A stretch of DNA of 64,000 nucleotides from Brevibacterium antiquum CNRZ 918 (GCF_900169145.1 NZ_FXZD01000001.1:124001-188000); one strand, 5' to 3'. Numbered from the stretch's first letter, positions 17,418-26,916 are shown. Made by a program: numbers and translations. Notes: generated by a model not told the origin, from the letters alone.

Positions 17418-17455
17418 CCGCGACGAGTCCTGATTGGACAGCACGCTCGTCGCGG
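17418..17455. promoter_or_regulatory. Hairpin in the leuA leader
   Basis: CCGCGACGAG at 17418–17427 pairs perfectly with CTCGTCGCGG at 17446–17455 (10-bp stem, 18-nt loop). It lies 45 bp upstream of leuA and, on the opposite strand, just before the strong ribosome-binding site of the 20-codon ORF. There is no run of T on either side, so it is not a standard terminator. A leader role in leuA control or a protein-binding site is possible. Confidence 0.55.
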
Positions 17456-17500
17456 AGTTCTCCTATGCTGATGAAGCACGCGATCAATGATTGAGGAACC

Positions 17501-19273
17501 ATGAAACTGCAGAAGCCGACCCCCATGCCATTTGGCAAATACAAGTCCTTTCAGGACCGGATCGCTCTCGACATGCGCGATCGCACCTGGCCCGACCAGC
17601 TGATCCGGAAGGCCCCGCGTTGGCTGAGCACCGATCTGCGTGACGGCAACCAGGCGCTCATCGATCCGATGACGCCCGATCGTAAGCGCAAGATGTTCGA
17701 CCTCCTCGTCAAGCTCGGCTTCAAGGAGATCGAGGTCGGCTTCCCCGCAGCCAGCCAGGTCGACTTCGACTTCGTCCGCGAGATCATCGAGCAGGACGCC
17801 ATTCCTGACGATGTGCGCATCTCCGTTCTCACCCAGGCCCGCGAGGACCTCATCGAACGCACGGTGGAGTCCCTCGTCGGTGCGCAGAAGCCGACCGTCC
17901 ACCTCTACAACGCGACGGCGCCGGTCTTCCGCAAGGTCGTGTTCGGCTTCGACGGTGAGGGCTTCGATCAGACTCGTGACATCGCCACCCGTGGCACCCA
18001 AGCGGTCATGAAGCACGCCGAGTCGCTGCTGGGCGACGTCGACTTCGGCTACCAGTACTCACCCGAGATCTTCGTCGACACCGAACCAGAGTTCGCCCTC
18101 GACATCGTCGGCAGCGTCCTCGACACGTGGCAGCCGGGCTCGGGCCGCGAGACTGTCGTCAACCTGCCCGCCACAGTTGAGCGAGGCACCCCGAACACCT
18201 ACGCCGACCAGATCGAATGGTTCTGCCGGAACATGCCCTACCGCGACGATGTGGCCGTGTCCCTGCACCCCCACAACGATCGGGGAACCGGTGTGGCGGC
18301 CGCGGAGATGGGCATCATGGCCGGTGCCGACCGGGTCGAAGGCTGCCTCTTCGGCAACGGCGAACGGACCGGAAACCTCGACCTCGTCACCGTCGCACTC
18401 AACCTCTACACCCAGGGTGTCGATCCCGAACTGGACTTCTCCGACATCGACGAAGTCATCCACACCGTCACCGAATGCAACCAGATCGGCGTCCACGAAC
18501 GTCACCCCTATGGCGGTGACCTCGTCTTCACCTCGTTCTCCGGCTCGCACCAGGACGCCATCAACAAGGCGTTCGCCGACCGTGAGAAGAATGCCAACGA
18601 GCAGGGCGTGCCGGTGGACCTGATGGAATGGGACATGCCCTACCTGCCGGTCGACCCGAAGGATCTGGGCCGCTCGTACGAGGCGATCATCCGCGTGAAC
18701 TCGCAGTCCGGCAAGGGCGGAGTCACCTATCTGCTCAAGAGCGAGTACGGTCTGGATCTGCCTCGCCGCATGCAGGTCGAGTTCTCCCGTGCCGTCCAGG
18801 TCCACACTGAAGGCGGGGGAGAGGTCTCCGCCGAGGAGATCCGCCGCATCTTCAACCATGAGTACCTGCCCAGCGACGATCAGGACAAGGCCTGGGGCCG
18901 GTTCCAGATCGTGGGTCTGCGCACCGACTCCGGCACGGTCGACGACTCAGGCGCCTCGGAGCGCGTCGAGGTCGACCTCATCGTCGACGGTCAGGAACGC
19001 ACCTACGAAGGTCGCGGCAAGGGGCCGATCGATGCACTGGTGAAGGTGCTCATCGACAACTTCGACGTCGACGTTCGTCTCCAGGACTACACCGAGCACG
19101 CCATCGGCTCCGGTGCTGACACCATGGCAGCCGCATACGTCGAACTCGCAGTCGAGGACCGTGTGGTCTGGGGTGCCGGACTGCACTCGAACATCACCAA
19201 GGCCTCGCTCAAGGCTGTCGTGTCGGCAGTCAACCGTGCCGCCCGAGACCGCGACGGTGAGCGCGAACGCTGA
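17501..19273 (+). CDS. leuA: 2-isopropylmalate synthase
   Basis: 590 residues; GAGG precedes the ATG. The enzyme condenses 2-oxoisovalerate with acetyl-CoA, the committed step of leucine synthesis. The catalytic TIM-barrel starts with APRWLSTDLRDGNQALIDPM and contains the metal-binding signature SLHPHNDRGTGVAAAEMGIMAGADRVEGCLFGNGERTGN. The C-terminal regulatory LeuA dimer domain (about residues 455–580) carries the leucine-feedback region, including DFDVDVRLQDYTEHAIGSGADTMAAAYVEL. The length matches the long actinobacterial LeuA2 type. It is monocistronic, with a structured leader upstream and a long inverted repeat downstream. Confidence 0.97.
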   Translation: MKLQKPTPMPFGKYKSFQDRIALDMRDRTWPDQLIRKAPRWLSTDLRDGNQALIDPMTPDRKRKMFDLLVKLGFKEIEVGFPAASQVDFDFVREIIEQDAIPDDVRISVLTQAREDLIERTVESLVGAQKPTVHLYNATAPVFRKVVFGFDGEGFDQTRDIATRGTQAVMKHAESLLGDVDFGYQYSPEIFVDTEPEFALDIVGSVLDTWQPGSGRETVVNLPATVERGTPNTYADQIEWFCRNMPYRDDVAVSLHPHNDRGTGVAAAEMGIMAGADRVEGCLFGNGERTGNLDLVTVALNLYTQGVDPELDFSDIDEVIHTVTECNQIGVHERHPYGGDLVFTSFSGSHQDAINKAFADREKNANEQGVPVDLMEWDMPYLPVDPKDLGRSYEAIIRVNSQSGKGGVTYLLKSEYGLDLPRRMQVEFSRAVQVHTEGGGEVSAEEIRRIFNHEYLPSDDQDKAWGRFQIVGLRTDSGTVDDSGASERVEVDLIVDGQERTYEGRGKGPIDALVKVLIDNFDVDVRLQDYTEHAIGSGADTMAAAYVELAVEDRVVWGAGLHSNITKASLKAVVSAVNRAARDRDGERER

Positions 19274-19295
19274 TCCCAGCATGCGGCACGGCTGC

Positions 19296-19365
19296 GCTCG
19301 ATCAACGCCGCGTTCGACTATGCCGTCCCCGGCGACGTTATATTCGACGTTGGCGTTGATCGAGC
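19296..19365. other. 70-bp inverted repeat element downstream of leuA
   Basis: GCTCGATCAACGCC (19296–19309) is perfectly inverted at 19352–19365, giving a 14-bp stem around a 42-nt loop; the loop contains two CGACGTT copies. It starts 23 bp after the leuA stop. It may terminate leuA, but the long loop and lack of a T run are atypical; a small miniature-element-like insertion or a binding site is also possible. Confidence 0.55.
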
Positions 19366-19501
19366 CTCGACTAGCCCGCCGAGGCGGTGAGGAACGACTG
19401 CCGACGCGGCGATTGCCGCACCCGTCGAGGCACAATCGCACAATTGAAATCTCACAACTGATGCCTAAGTGCGGCGGGGATGTTTCCTCGTCGCACTCTG
19501 C

Positions 19502-19507
19502 GATAAT
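19502..19507 (+). promoter_or_regulatory. Candidate -10 box, leaderless start of recO
   Basis: GATAAT lies exactly 6 nt before GTG 19514, with no Shine-Dalgarno, so the mRNA probably begins at the start codon. Confidence 0.55.
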
Positions 19508-19513
19508 GGGCGG

Positions 19514-20242
19514 GTGCACAATTATCGTGATGAAGGCATCGTGCTCCAGGGGCACAAGCTCGGCGAAGCTGACCGCATCGTCACCGTTCTCACCCGCAGC
19601 CACGGGCTGATCAGAGCAGTGGCGAAGGGCATTCGTCGCACCAAGTCACGTTTCGGGTCCCGGCTCGAACCCTTCATGCTCGTCGATCTGCAGTGCCATG
19701 TCGGCCGCAGCCTCGACATCGTCACCCAGGTCGAGCTGATCGAGCCCTTCGCGCGTGGCATCGGCGCGGACTATGACGCGTATTCCGCCGCGAGCGTGAT
19801 GGCTGAGACTGCCGCGCGCATCACGGAGGTCGAACCCCAGTCGCGCACCCACTTCCTGCTTCTCGTCTCCGCAATCCGCTCCCTGTGCAATGGAGAGCAC
19901 CCGCCGAGGTTGGCCCTCGACGCGTATCTGCTCCGGGCCATGTCCGTGGCCGGTTGGGCCCCGAGTCTGCTTGACTGCGCGCAATGCGGCAGGCCAGGTC
20001 CCCATCGCGCGTTCTCGGCTTCCCTGGGCGGAGCGGTCTGCACCACCTGCCGACCCAGCGGAGCGGCTCTGCCTGACACCGACGCACTGGAACACATGGC
20101 CGCGCTGCTCTCCGGTGACTGGCAGCGAGCGGAATCCTCGGACCTCCACGACCAGATCGACGGGTCCAAACTCGTCTCGGACTGGGTGTCATGGCACTTG
20201 GAACGCAATATCCGATCACTGAGAGTTCTGGAGAGCAGATGA
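19514..20242 (+). CDS. recO: DNA repair protein RecO
   Basis: 242 residues from GTG 19514, chosen because RecO proteins begin at this [25 protein letters not shown] element. RecO loads RecA onto SSB-coated single strands with RecR. The N-terminal OB fold is residues 1–80; the C-terminal helical domain contains a four-cysteine zinc site ([13 protein letters not shown] and AVCTTCRP). The predicted leaderless start (GATAAT, 6 nt) explains the absence of a ribosome-binding site. The stop overlaps the uppS ATG by 4 bp, a common recO–uppS actinobacterial pair. Confidence 0.95.
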   Translation: MHNYRDEGIVLQGHKLGEADRIVTVLTRSHGLIRAVAKGIRRTKSRFGSRLEPFMLVDLQCHVGRSLDIVTQVELIEPFARGIGADYDAYSAASVMAETAARITEVEPQSRTHFLLLVSAIRSLCNGEHPPRLALDAYLLRAMSVAGWAPSLLDCAQCGRPGPHRAFSASLGGAVCTTCRPSGAALPDTDALEHMAALLSGDWQRAESSDLHDQIDGSKLVSDWVSWHLERNIRSLRVLESR

Positions 20243-21015
20243 GCTATCCCGCGCCTCCCCCGCACCACAGTGGAGCCCAACCCCCGCGTATCGAGTCGAA
20301 GTTCGTCCCGAATCACGTCGCGGTGGTCATGGACGGCAATGGCCGTTGGGCCAACGAGCGCGGACTGCCGCGCACCGAAGGACACAAAGCCGGGGAGGCT
20401 TCACTCCTCGAGGTCATCCACGGCGCCATCGAGATGGGTGTCGAGTATCTCTCCGCCTATGCATTCTCCACCGAGAACTGGAAGCGGTCCCCGGACGAGG
20501 TTCGGTTCCTCATGGGCTTCAACCGTGATGTCATCCGGCGTCGCCGCGATGAGCTCAATGCGCTTGGCGTGCGCATCGTGTGGGCTGGACGGCGTGGTCG
20601 CCTGTGGCGATCGGTCATCGACGAGCTCGAGTCTGCGGCCGAGATGACCAAGCACAACACCGGCCTGGTCCTCCAGTTCTGCGTCAACTACGGCGGCAGG
20701 TCGGAGATCGTCGACGCGGTCAACCAGATCACCGCCGAGGTGGCCGCCGGGAAGCTCAAACCCGGAAAGGTCAGCGAGAAGACCGTTCGCTCGCGTCTCT
20801 ACGCCGCGCAGGTGCCCGACGTCGACCTGTTCCTGCGCTCCTCTGGCGAGCAGCGCACCTCGAACTTCCTGCTATGGCAGTCCGCCTACGCCGAGATGGT
20901 CTTCCAGGACGTCCTCTGGCCCGATGTCGATCGCCGTACCCTGTGGTCTGCGATCGAGGAGTACGCGCGTCGTGACCGTCGCTTCGGCGGTGCCGTCGAT
21001 CGGGCGAGCTCCTAG
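20239..21015 (+). CDS. uppS: Isoprenyl transferase (undecaprenyl/decaprenyl diphosphate synthase)
   Basis: 258 residues from ATG 20239, overlapping the recO stop (ATGA). The cis-prenyltransferase signatures are all present: [27 protein letters not shown] with the catalytic Asp, [21 protein letters not shown], and the C-terminal [27 protein letters not shown]. The enzyme makes the long-chain polyprenyl diphosphate lipid carrier for cell-wall synthesis from farnesyl diphosphate and IPP. Chain length cannot be decided from sequence. Residues 1–25 are a Pro-rich extension common in Actinobacteria. Confidence 0.95.
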   Translation: MSYPAPPPHHSGAQPPRIESKFVPNHVAVVMDGNGRWANERGLPRTEGHKAGEASLLEVIHGAIEMGVEYLSAYAFSTENWKRSPDEVRFLMGFNRDVIRRRRDELNALGVRIVWAGRRGRLWRSVIDELESAAEMTKHNTGLVLQFCVNYGGRSEIVDAVNQITAEVAAGKLKPGKVSEKTVRSRLYAAQVPDVDLFLRSSGEQRTSNFLLWQSAYAEMVFQDVLWPDVDRRTLWSAIEEYARRDRRFGGAVDRASS

Positions 21016-21104
21016 CATTTCCGGCAGCTCCGAGGGATGTGACGGCACTCGAAGCAGCTTGACTGCCGGGCGCAGGTGGGCCTGCGCACGACGATCGCTG
21101 CGGC

Positions 21105-21156
21105 AGACGAGAAGAGGTCCCGCAACGAAAACGTTGCGGGACCTCTTCTCGTCTGT
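21105..21156. terminator. Bidirectional terminator (24-bp perfect stem)
   Basis: 21105–21128 pairs perfectly with 21133–21156 around an AAAA loop. It lies between the convergent uppS and DEAD-box helicase genes and serves either strand. Confidence 0.9.
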
Positions 21157-21237
21157 GAGCTCGGTGCCGAAGTCCGCTCTGCGGTTCAGCAGTGCCGGCG
21201 GCTCAGGAGCGGCAGTGACTGCGCACTGCCCAGCGCC

Positions 21238-23058
21238 TCAGTAGCGGTCGTGTGAGCGTTCGCCGCCGAAGCGGTCATTGCTGAACTTCTTGGCGCCTCC
21301 GCGGCGATCACCCCGGAAGCTGCGGTTATCGCCGGGCTGCTTGTCGAAGTTGCGCTTCTTGAACGGGCGAGCAGGACGGCCCGAATCGGGACGGATATCG
21401 ATCGGGCGACCCTGGATCTCGGTGTTGGAGAGCTTGCGCATGACCGAGGAATCGAGGTCCTTGGGCAGATCGACCAGGGTGTGGTTCGACCGGATGTCGA
21501 TGTGACCGATCTCCTTCGAGGTGAGTCCGCCTTCGTTGGCGATGGCGCCGACGACGGCACCTGGCTGCAGGCGTTCGTTGCGGCCGATGGCCAGACGGTA
21601 GGTGGTCATGTTCTCATCACGCGGACGGGACGAGCGCTCACGGCCGGGCTTGCCGTCGCGGCCCCCGGAGTCACGATCACGGCCGGGTTTGCCACGGCCG
21701 GGTTCCGGCATGGGATCGGCCTTGAGGGAGTTCGACTCGAGGACCATGGATGCCAGAGCAGCTGCGATGTCCGTCGCTGGAACATTGCGGGAGAGCTCGT
21801 ACTGTTCGATGACGGTTGCGAGTTCGGTCAGCTCGGTCGTGGCAAGCACATCGTCGATGCGCTTCGTGAACTTCTCCACACGGGTGTTCGTCAGCTGTTC
21901 GACGCTGGGCATCGTCAACGGCTCGACCTTCTGCTTCGTCGCACGCTCGATGGAGCCGAGCAGGCGCTGCTCACGCGGGGTGACGAAGAGAATCGCCTCA
22001 CCCGAACGTCCGGCACGGCCGGTGCGACCGATGCGGTGGACGTAGGACTCGGTGTCGTGAGGGATGTCGAAGTTGACGACCAAGGTGATGCGCTCGACAT
22101 CGAGGCCGCGGGCAGCGACATCTGTGGCGACGAGAATGTCGATCTTTCCCCCGCGGAGCATGTCGATCGTGCGTTCACGAGCCTGCTGCGGAATGTCACC
22201 GTTGATCGCTGCGGCCTTGAAGCCACGGGCACGCAGCTTCTCCGCGAGCTCCTCCGTGGCCTGCTTGGTGCGGACGAACATGATGATGCCCTCGTACTCT
22301 TCGACCTCGAGGATCCGGGTCAGGGCGTCGAGCTTATGGGAGTGCTGGACCATGTGGTAGCGCTGGCGGATGTTCGCACCGCTCTGGCCCTTCGAGGCAA
22401 CCCGCACTTCTTTGGGGTTGTTGAGGTATTTGCCTGTGAGGCGGTGGATCGAAGTCGGCATCGTGGCGGAGAACAGAGCCACCTGACGTGAGTCACCGGA
22501 CTGGCTGAAGATCTCTTCGATGTCTTCGGCGAAGCCCATCTTAAGCATCTCGTCGGCCTCATCGAGGATGAGGTGACGGAGGCTGGCGAGCTTGAGGGAT
22601 CCCTTTTTGAGGTGGTCGATGACACGACCGGGGGTTCCCACGACAACCTGAGCACCGCGCTTGAGGCCCGACAGCTGTGGGCCGTAGGCCTGGCCGCCGT
22701 AGATCGGGAGGACGGAGAAGTCGTTGAGATTCGTCGCATATGAGGTGAACGCCTCGGCGACCTGGATCGCAAGCTCACGCGTGGGGGTCAGGACCAGAGC
22801 GAAGGGGCCATCGTTGGCGCGGCCAGCCTCGGCGAGGTCGGACAGTGCAGGAAGAGCGAAAGCGGCAGTCTTGCCGGTACCCGTCTGGGCCAGGCCGATG
22901 ACGTCGCGGCCGTCGACCAGTGCGGGGATCGTTTCAGCCTGGATCGGGGTCGGGGTTTCGTAGCCCTGGGCCTCGACTGCCTGGAGGACGAGCGGGTGGA
23001 GACCCAGCTCGGCGAACTTCGGTGTTGTATCGATATCGGATGTTGACACATCTGTCAT
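21238..23058 (-). CDS. deaD: DEAD-box RNA helicase (DeaD/CsdA type)
   Basis: 606 residues from ATG 23058; the 50-residue upstream extension has no homology-like features. The order of motifs is the Q-motif (FAELGLHPLVLQAVEAQGYETPTPIQ), Walker A AQTGTGKTAAFALP, PTRELAIQ, the DEAD box LILDEADEMLKMGF, SAT (LFSATMP), the RecA-like domain 2 with VATDVAARGLDVERI and HRIGRTGRAGRSG. A DbpA-like RNA-binding domain (about 490–560, MTTYRLAIGRNERLQPGAVVGAI) and an Arg/Gly-rich tail (FRGDRRGGAKKF) follow. Such helicases unwind structured RNA in ribosome assembly and cold adaptation. Its 5' region is unusually long. Confidence 0.95.
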   Translation of the reverse strand: MTDVSTSDIDTTPKFAELGLHPLVLQAVEAQGYETPTPIQAETIPALVDGRDVIGLAQTGTGKTAAFALPALSDLAEAGRANDGPFALVLTPTRELAIQVAEAFTSYATNLNDFSVLPIYGGQAYGPQLSGLKRGAQVVVGTPGRVIDHLKKGSLKLASLRHLILDEADEMLKMGFAEDIEEIFSQSGDSRQVALFSATMPTSIHRLTGKYLNNPKEVRVASKGQSGANIRQRYHMVQHSHKLDALTRILEVEEYEGIIMFVRTKQATEELAEKLRARGFKAAAINGDIPQQARERTIDMLRGGKIDILVATDVAARGLDVERITLVVNFDIPHDTESYVHRIGRTGRAGRSGEAILFVTPREQRLLGSIERATKQKVEPLTMPSVEQLTNTRVEKFTKRIDDVLATTELTELATVIEQYELSRNVPATDIAAALASMVLESNSLKADPMPEPGRGKPGRDRDSGGRDGKPGRERSSRPRDENMTTYRLAIGRNERLQPGAVVGAIANEGGLTSKEIGHIDIRSNHTLVDLPKDLDSSVMRKLSNTEIQGRPIDIRPDSGRPARPFKKRNFDKQPGDNRSFRGDRRGGAKKFSNDRFGGERSHDRY

Positions 23059-23396
23059 GAGTTTTTCTCTCTCACGTCGGCACACACTTGATCGCAGATG
23101 ACTGTAGTGGCGATCTACCCTGCGGCCGCTTGTGCAATCATCGTGAGCAATCCGGGCCGAAACCGTATGAGATCCAAGGCTTGCTTGGACAGACTTGAAA
23201 ACCGTCATTACGGAGAAAGGTTTGGGTGTGCCTCAATCCTACATGCCCCACGCCCGCCGAGGTGGTACTCAGGCCCGGAGAAAGTGTGAGTTCCGTCGCC
23301 CATGGGTGAAGACCCTCGGACTGGAGCTGAACAGATAGGCTGTATCTGCGAGCCACGGCAGCCGGCCGTCGGCGAACTACCTCAAGGAGAATTAAC
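23059..23396. other. 338-bp divergent intergenic region between deaD and glyS
   Basis: No supportable gene is seen. It must hold the promoters of deaD (minus) and glyS (plus). TAGGCT at 23336–23341 could be a -10 for glyS but lacks a -35 at 16–18 bp. The glyS ribosome-binding site is AAGGAG at 23383–23392. The length leaves room for a long leader on deaD, as known for cold-shock helicases, but I cannot show one. Confidence 0.6.
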
Positions 23397-24776
23397 GTGG
23401 CACAGTCCAAGTTGGATGCCGTCATCGCCCTGGCCAAACGCAGAGGATTCGTCTTCCAAGCCGGAGAGATCTATGGCGGATCCCGTTCGGCCTGGGACTA
23501 CGGGCCATTGGGCGTTGAGCTCAAGGACAACATCAAGGCCCAGTGGTGGCAGACCTTCGTCCGCGGTCGTGAAGACGTTGTCGGACTCGACTCCTCCATC
23601 ATCCTGCCCAAGCGCGTATGGGAGGCCTCCGGACATGTGGAGACCTTTGTCGATCCGCTCGTCGAATGCCTCAACTGCCACAAGCGCCACCGCGAGGACC
23701 ACCTCGTTGAAGCCTATGAGGCCAAGCACTCCAAGGCGCCCGAGAACGGCATGGCCGACGTCGTCTGCCCCGACTGCGGAACCCGCGGACAGTGGACCGA
23801 GCCGCAGGAGTTCTCCGGCCTGGTCAAGACCTTCCTGGGCCCTGTCGACTCGGATGCAGGCCTTTACTACCTGCGCCCGGAGACCGCTCAGGGCATCTTC
23901 GTGAACTTCAACAACGTCATCACCGCGGCACGGAAGAAGCCGCCGTTCGGCATCGGCCAGATCGGCAAGGCATTCCGCAACGAGATCACTCCCGGAAACT
24001 TCATCTTCCGCACCCGCGAGTTCGAGCAGATGGAGATCGAGTACTTCGTCCGCCCCGAAGAGGCCGACGATTACTATCGCGAATGGATCGAGGCCTGCTG
24101 GAACTGGTTCCTCGATCTGGGTATCAGCGAAGACAACGTGCGTCGCCTCGATGTCCCTGAAGACGACCGGGCGCACTATTCGTCCGGCACGATCGACGTC
24201 GAGTACCGCTTCGGCTTCCAGGGGTCGGAATGGGGCGAGCTCATGGGTGTGGCCAACCGCACCGACTACGACTTGGGCACCCACACCGAGGCATCGGGCG
24301 CGAAGCTGCAGTACTTCGACCAGGCCAGCGGCGAACGCTTCACTCCTTATGTCATCGAACCTTCCTTCGGCCTGACCCGTTCGATGATGGCCTTCCTCGT
24401 CGACGCCTACACCGAGGACGAAGCCCCGAACACCAAGGGCGGAACGGACAAGCGCATCGTGCTGCGCCTCGACCCGCGCCTGGCTCCGATCAAGGCGGCC
24501 GTGCTGCCGCTGAGCCGCAACGAGAAGCTGTCCCCGCAGGCCAAGGAGCTCGCGGCTCGTCTGCGCAAGCGCTGGAACATCGATTTCGACGATGCCGGTG
24601 CGATCGGTCGTCGCTACCGTCGTCAGGACGAGATCGGCACCCCGCTGTGCATCACGTTCGACTTCGACTCGCTCGACGACAACGCGGTCACGATCCGCAA
24701 GCGTGACGACATGAGCCAGGAGCGCGTCAGCCTCGATCAGGTCGAGAACTACCTGGCCGAGCACCTCGGCGTCTGA
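23397..24776 (+). CDS. glyS: Glycyl-tRNA synthetase (alpha2, class II)
   Basis: 459 residues from GTG 23397, with AAGGAG upstream. The single-chain homodimeric type is recognised by [34 protein letters not shown] at the N-terminus, [14 protein letters not shown] (motif 2 region), [28 protein letters not shown], and the motif 3 segment [20 protein letters not shown] and CPDC pairs (residues about 84–125) form a small zinc insertion. The anticodon-binding domain fills the last 110 residues. A 477-residue reverse-strand frame covers the gene but is a codon-bias shadow. Confidence 0.96.
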   Translation: MAQSKLDAVIALAKRRGFVFQAGEIYGGSRSAWDYGPLGVELKDNIKAQWWQTFVRGREDVVGLDSSIILPKRVWEASGHVETFVDPLVECLNCHKRHREDHLVEAYEAKHSKAPENGMADVVCPDCGTRGQWTEPQEFSGLVKTFLGPVDSDAGLYYLRPETAQGIFVNFNNVITAARKKPPFGIGQIGKAFRNEITPGNFIFRTREFEQMEIEYFVRPEEADDYYREWIEACWNWFLDLGISEDNVRRLDVPEDDRAHYSSGTIDVEYRFGFQGSEWGELMGVANRTDYDLGTHTEASGAKLQYFDQASGERFTPYVIEPSFGLTRSMMAFLVDAYTEDEAPNTKGGTDKRIVLRLDPRLAPIKAAVLPLSRNEKLSPQAKELAARLRKRWNIDFDDAGAIGRRYRRQDEIGTPLCITFDFDSLDDNAVTIRKRDDMSQERVSLDQVENYLAEHLGV

Positions 24777-24869
24777 TTCGGCTGCGACGTCTGATGCGGA
24801 TTTGATGTCTGGCACGGATTTGGCTTGTGCCAGATGCAGTCCAGGGCGACTGAGCTGATTCCAACAGCA

Positions 24870-24913
24870 CGAAGCGGCCCCGACTCCTCGGATGAGGAAT
24901 CGGGGCCGCTTCG
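24870..24913. terminator. Bidirectional terminator between glyS and aminotransferase
   Basis: CGAAGCGGCCCCGA (24870–24883) is perfectly inverted at 24900–24913, and the stem extends inward through CTCCTC/GAGGAA with one mismatch, leaving a 4-nt loop. It lies between two convergent genes. Confidence 0.9.
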
Positions 24914-24968
24914 GTGTGAGTGCTTGTTCAGCCTGGGGCCAGGTCGCAAGCTGCGAGCACGACGATGA

Positions 24969-26360
24969 TCAGAGCTTCGTCCAGGCTTCGGCCAGGACGC
25001 CGCGGATGATCTGCTCCATCTCGTCGAACTCCTTCTGACCCACGGTCAGCGGAGGCGAGAGCTGGATGACTGGGTCTCCACGGTCATCGGCGCGGCAGTA
25101 CAAGCCGTTTTCGTACATCTTCGCGGACACGAAGTTCTTGAGGATGCGCTCCGACTCCTCCTCGGTGAAGGACTCCTTGGTGTCGCGATCCTTGACGAGT
25201 TCGATGCCGTAGAAGAAGCCCTCACCGCGAACGTCACCGACGATCGGCAGGTCCTTGAGCTTCTCGAGCGTGAACTTGAACGCGGCTGCGTTCTCATGGA
25301 CGTGGTCGTTGAGCTTCTCCTTTTCGAACACGTCGAAGTTCGCCATCGCGGCGGCACAGGCGACGGGGTGACCGCCGAAGGTGTAGCCGTGATAGAAGGT
25401 TTCTTCTCCACCGGGGCCGAACGGCTCGAACAGACGATCCGAGGCGATCATCGCACCCAGCGGAGCGTAGCCGGAGGTGATGCCCTTGGCGCTCGTGATG
25501 ATGTCGGGGACATAGCCGAAGTCGTTGCAGGCGAACATGTCTCCGATGCGGCCGTAGGCGCAGATGGTTTCGTCGGAGACCATGAGCACGTCGTACTCGT
25601 CGCAGATCTCGCGCACCCGATCGAAGTATCCGGGTGGCGGCGGGAAGCAGCCGCCGGAGTTCTGCACAGGCTCGAGGAAGACGGCCGCGACCGAATCGGC
25701 ACCTTCGAACTCGATGGCCTCGGCGATGCGGTCGGCTGCCCAGCGGCCGAAGGCCTTCTCATCGTGGGCGTAGGGCTGCGGCGAACGGTAGAAGTTCGTG
25801 TTGGGCACCTTGATCGCACCAGGCACCAAGGGCGCGAACTGTTCGCGCAGATCCGGCAGCGAGGTTACGGACAGGGCCCCATGTGGGGTGCCGTGGTAGG
25901 CAGTGGCACGCGAGATGATCTTGTGCTTGCCCGGCTTGCCCGTGATCTTGAAGTAGTTCTTCGCCAACTTCATCGCGGACTCGACCGAGTCACCGCCGCC
26001 GGAGGTGAGGAAGACGCGGTTGAGGTCGCCTGGGGCGAAGCTCGCCAGGCGCTCTGAGACCTCAATGGCCTGCGGGTGGGCGAAGGACCACAGCGGCATG
26101 AACGGCAGCTTCAGCGCCTGATCGTACATCGCCTTCGCGATCTCCTCGCGACCGTGGCCCACCTGGACTGTGAACAGTCCGGCCAGACCATCAAGGTACT
26201 TCTTGCCCTTGTCGTCGAAGATGTGGTGACCTTCGCCACGGGTGATGATCGGTGCTTCACCACCATTGAACAGTGACTGGTGCGGAGCCATGTGCATCCA
26301 CACGTTGTTGCGGATGGCATCCTGATAGCCGGTGCCAGCTCTGGTGACATTCTCTGTCAT
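24969..26360 (-). CDS. Class III (omega) aminotransferase, possibly DoeD-like
   Basis: 463 residues from ATG 26360; a much longer in-frame reading upstream is not coding. Fold-type I PLP enzyme of class III: the PLP lysine is Lys292 in SAKGITSGYAPLGAM, preceded by the Asp of VLMVSDETICAYGRIG, with TSGGGDSVESAMKLAKNYF and ISRATAYHGTPHGALS near the N-terminal half. The class transfers amino groups from terminal amines such as putrescine, beta-alanine, 2,4-diaminobutyrate or 4-aminobutyrate to pyruvate or 2-oxoglutarate. The neighbours (Lrp regulator overlapping by 4 bp, divergent ectoine-hydrolase-like gene) make 2,4-diaminobutyrate a reasonable, unproven substrate. Confidence 0.85.
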   Translation of the reverse strand: MTENVTRAGTGYQDAIRNNVWMHMAPHQSLFNGGEAPIITRGEGHHIFDDKGKKYLDGLAGLFTVQVGHGREEIAKAMYDQALKLPFMPLWSFAHPQAIEVSERLASFAPGDLNRVFLTSGGGDSVESAMKLAKNYFKITGKPGKHKIISRATAYHGTPHGALSVTSLPDLREQFAPLVPGAIKVPNTNFYRSPQPYAHDEKAFGRWAADRIAEAIEFEGADSVAAVFLEPVQNSGGCFPPPPGYFDRVREICDEYDVLMVSDETICAYGRIGDMFACNDFGYVPDIITSAKGITSGYAPLGAMIASDRLFEPFGPGGEETFYHGYTFGGHPVACAAAMANFDVFEKEKLNDHVHENAAAFKFTLEKLKDLPIVGDVRGEGFFYGIELVKDRDTKESFTEEESERILKNFVSAKMYENGLYCRADDRGDPVIQLSPPLTVGQKEFDEMEQIIRGVLAEAWTKL

Positions 26361-26842
26361 CGCGTCCCCCAATTGTATTTTTGCTTTTCGAGTGAGAGGT
26401 ACATGAAGAGCTCCGTGTCCACGACTGCGTCGATCGAACGGAGCTCTTGGTTGACGAATTCGATCAGGTGGCGATCTGATTCGCAGACTATCTCGACCAA
26501 GAGGTCGAAGGACCCCGCGGTCACGACGAGATAGTCGATCTCGTCGTATCCGTGAAGTCGGTCGGCGACCTTGGAGATATCGCCCCGAACCTTGACTCCC
26601 ACCATGGCCTGTCGGGCGAAGCCCAGACTCAGAGGATCGGTGACGGCGACGATTTCCATGACGCCGGATTCGATGAGTCTGGAGACCCGCTGACGGACGG
26701 CAGCTTCCGACAGCCCGACGGATTTGCCGATGGCGGAATAGGACTTGCGTCCATCGTGCTGCAACTCGACGATGATCGCTTTCGATTTCTCGTCGAGATT
26801 GCCCAGGCGGTGATTGCTTCCGCTCGGCATCAAGTGGGCCAT
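26357..26842 (-). CDS. Lrp/AsnC family transcriptional regulator
   Basis: 161 residues with GGAGG before ATG. The N-terminal winged helix is LDEKSKAIIVELQHDGRKSYSAIGKSVGLSEAAVRQRVSRLIESGVMEIVAVTDP, and the C-terminal RAM domain (about residues 75–150) is the effector-binding, oligomerising part (VGVKVRGDISKVADRLHGYDEIDYLVVTAGSFDLLVEIVCESDRHLIEFVN). Its ATGA stop/start overlap with the aminotransferase and the divergent M24 gene suggest local control of both, resembling the AsnC-type DoeX regulator found in ectoine-degradation clusters. Candidate operators lie in the 192-bp region upstream. Confidence 0.92.
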   Translation of the reverse strand: MAHLMPSGSNHRLGNLDEKSKAIIVELQHDGRKSYSAIGKSVGLSEAAVRQRVSRLIESGVMEIVAVTDPLSLGFARQAMVGVKVRGDISKVADRLHGYDEIDYLVVTAGSFDLLVEIVCESDRHLIEFVNQELRSIDAVVDTELFMYLSLEKQKYNWGTR

Positions 26843-26916
26843 TCTTCACCTCCGTGATTTGGGTCTCAGCATAATCTACCATTGATTCAGGCGGAATACG
26901 CATCGGCGCATGCGAA

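Noticed and set aside
17379-17495. Plus-strand leuA leader peptide starting at ATG 17379
   Set aside because: No ribosome-binding site and no leucine run in its sequence; attenuation cannot be supported.
23186-23206. tRNA-Ser anticodon-arm-like sequence (cttgaaaaccg)
   Set aside because: No paired stem, acceptor arm or T-loop can be built around it.
23258-23275. T-box-like GAGGTGGTACTCAGG ahead of glyS
   Set aside because: Only part of the T-box core matches, there is no specifier stem, and glyS T-box control is not expected in this group.
23382-24815. 477-codon open frame on the minus strand
   Set aside because: It lies entirely opposite glyS and results from high-GC codon bias; no ribosome-binding site or recognisable domain.
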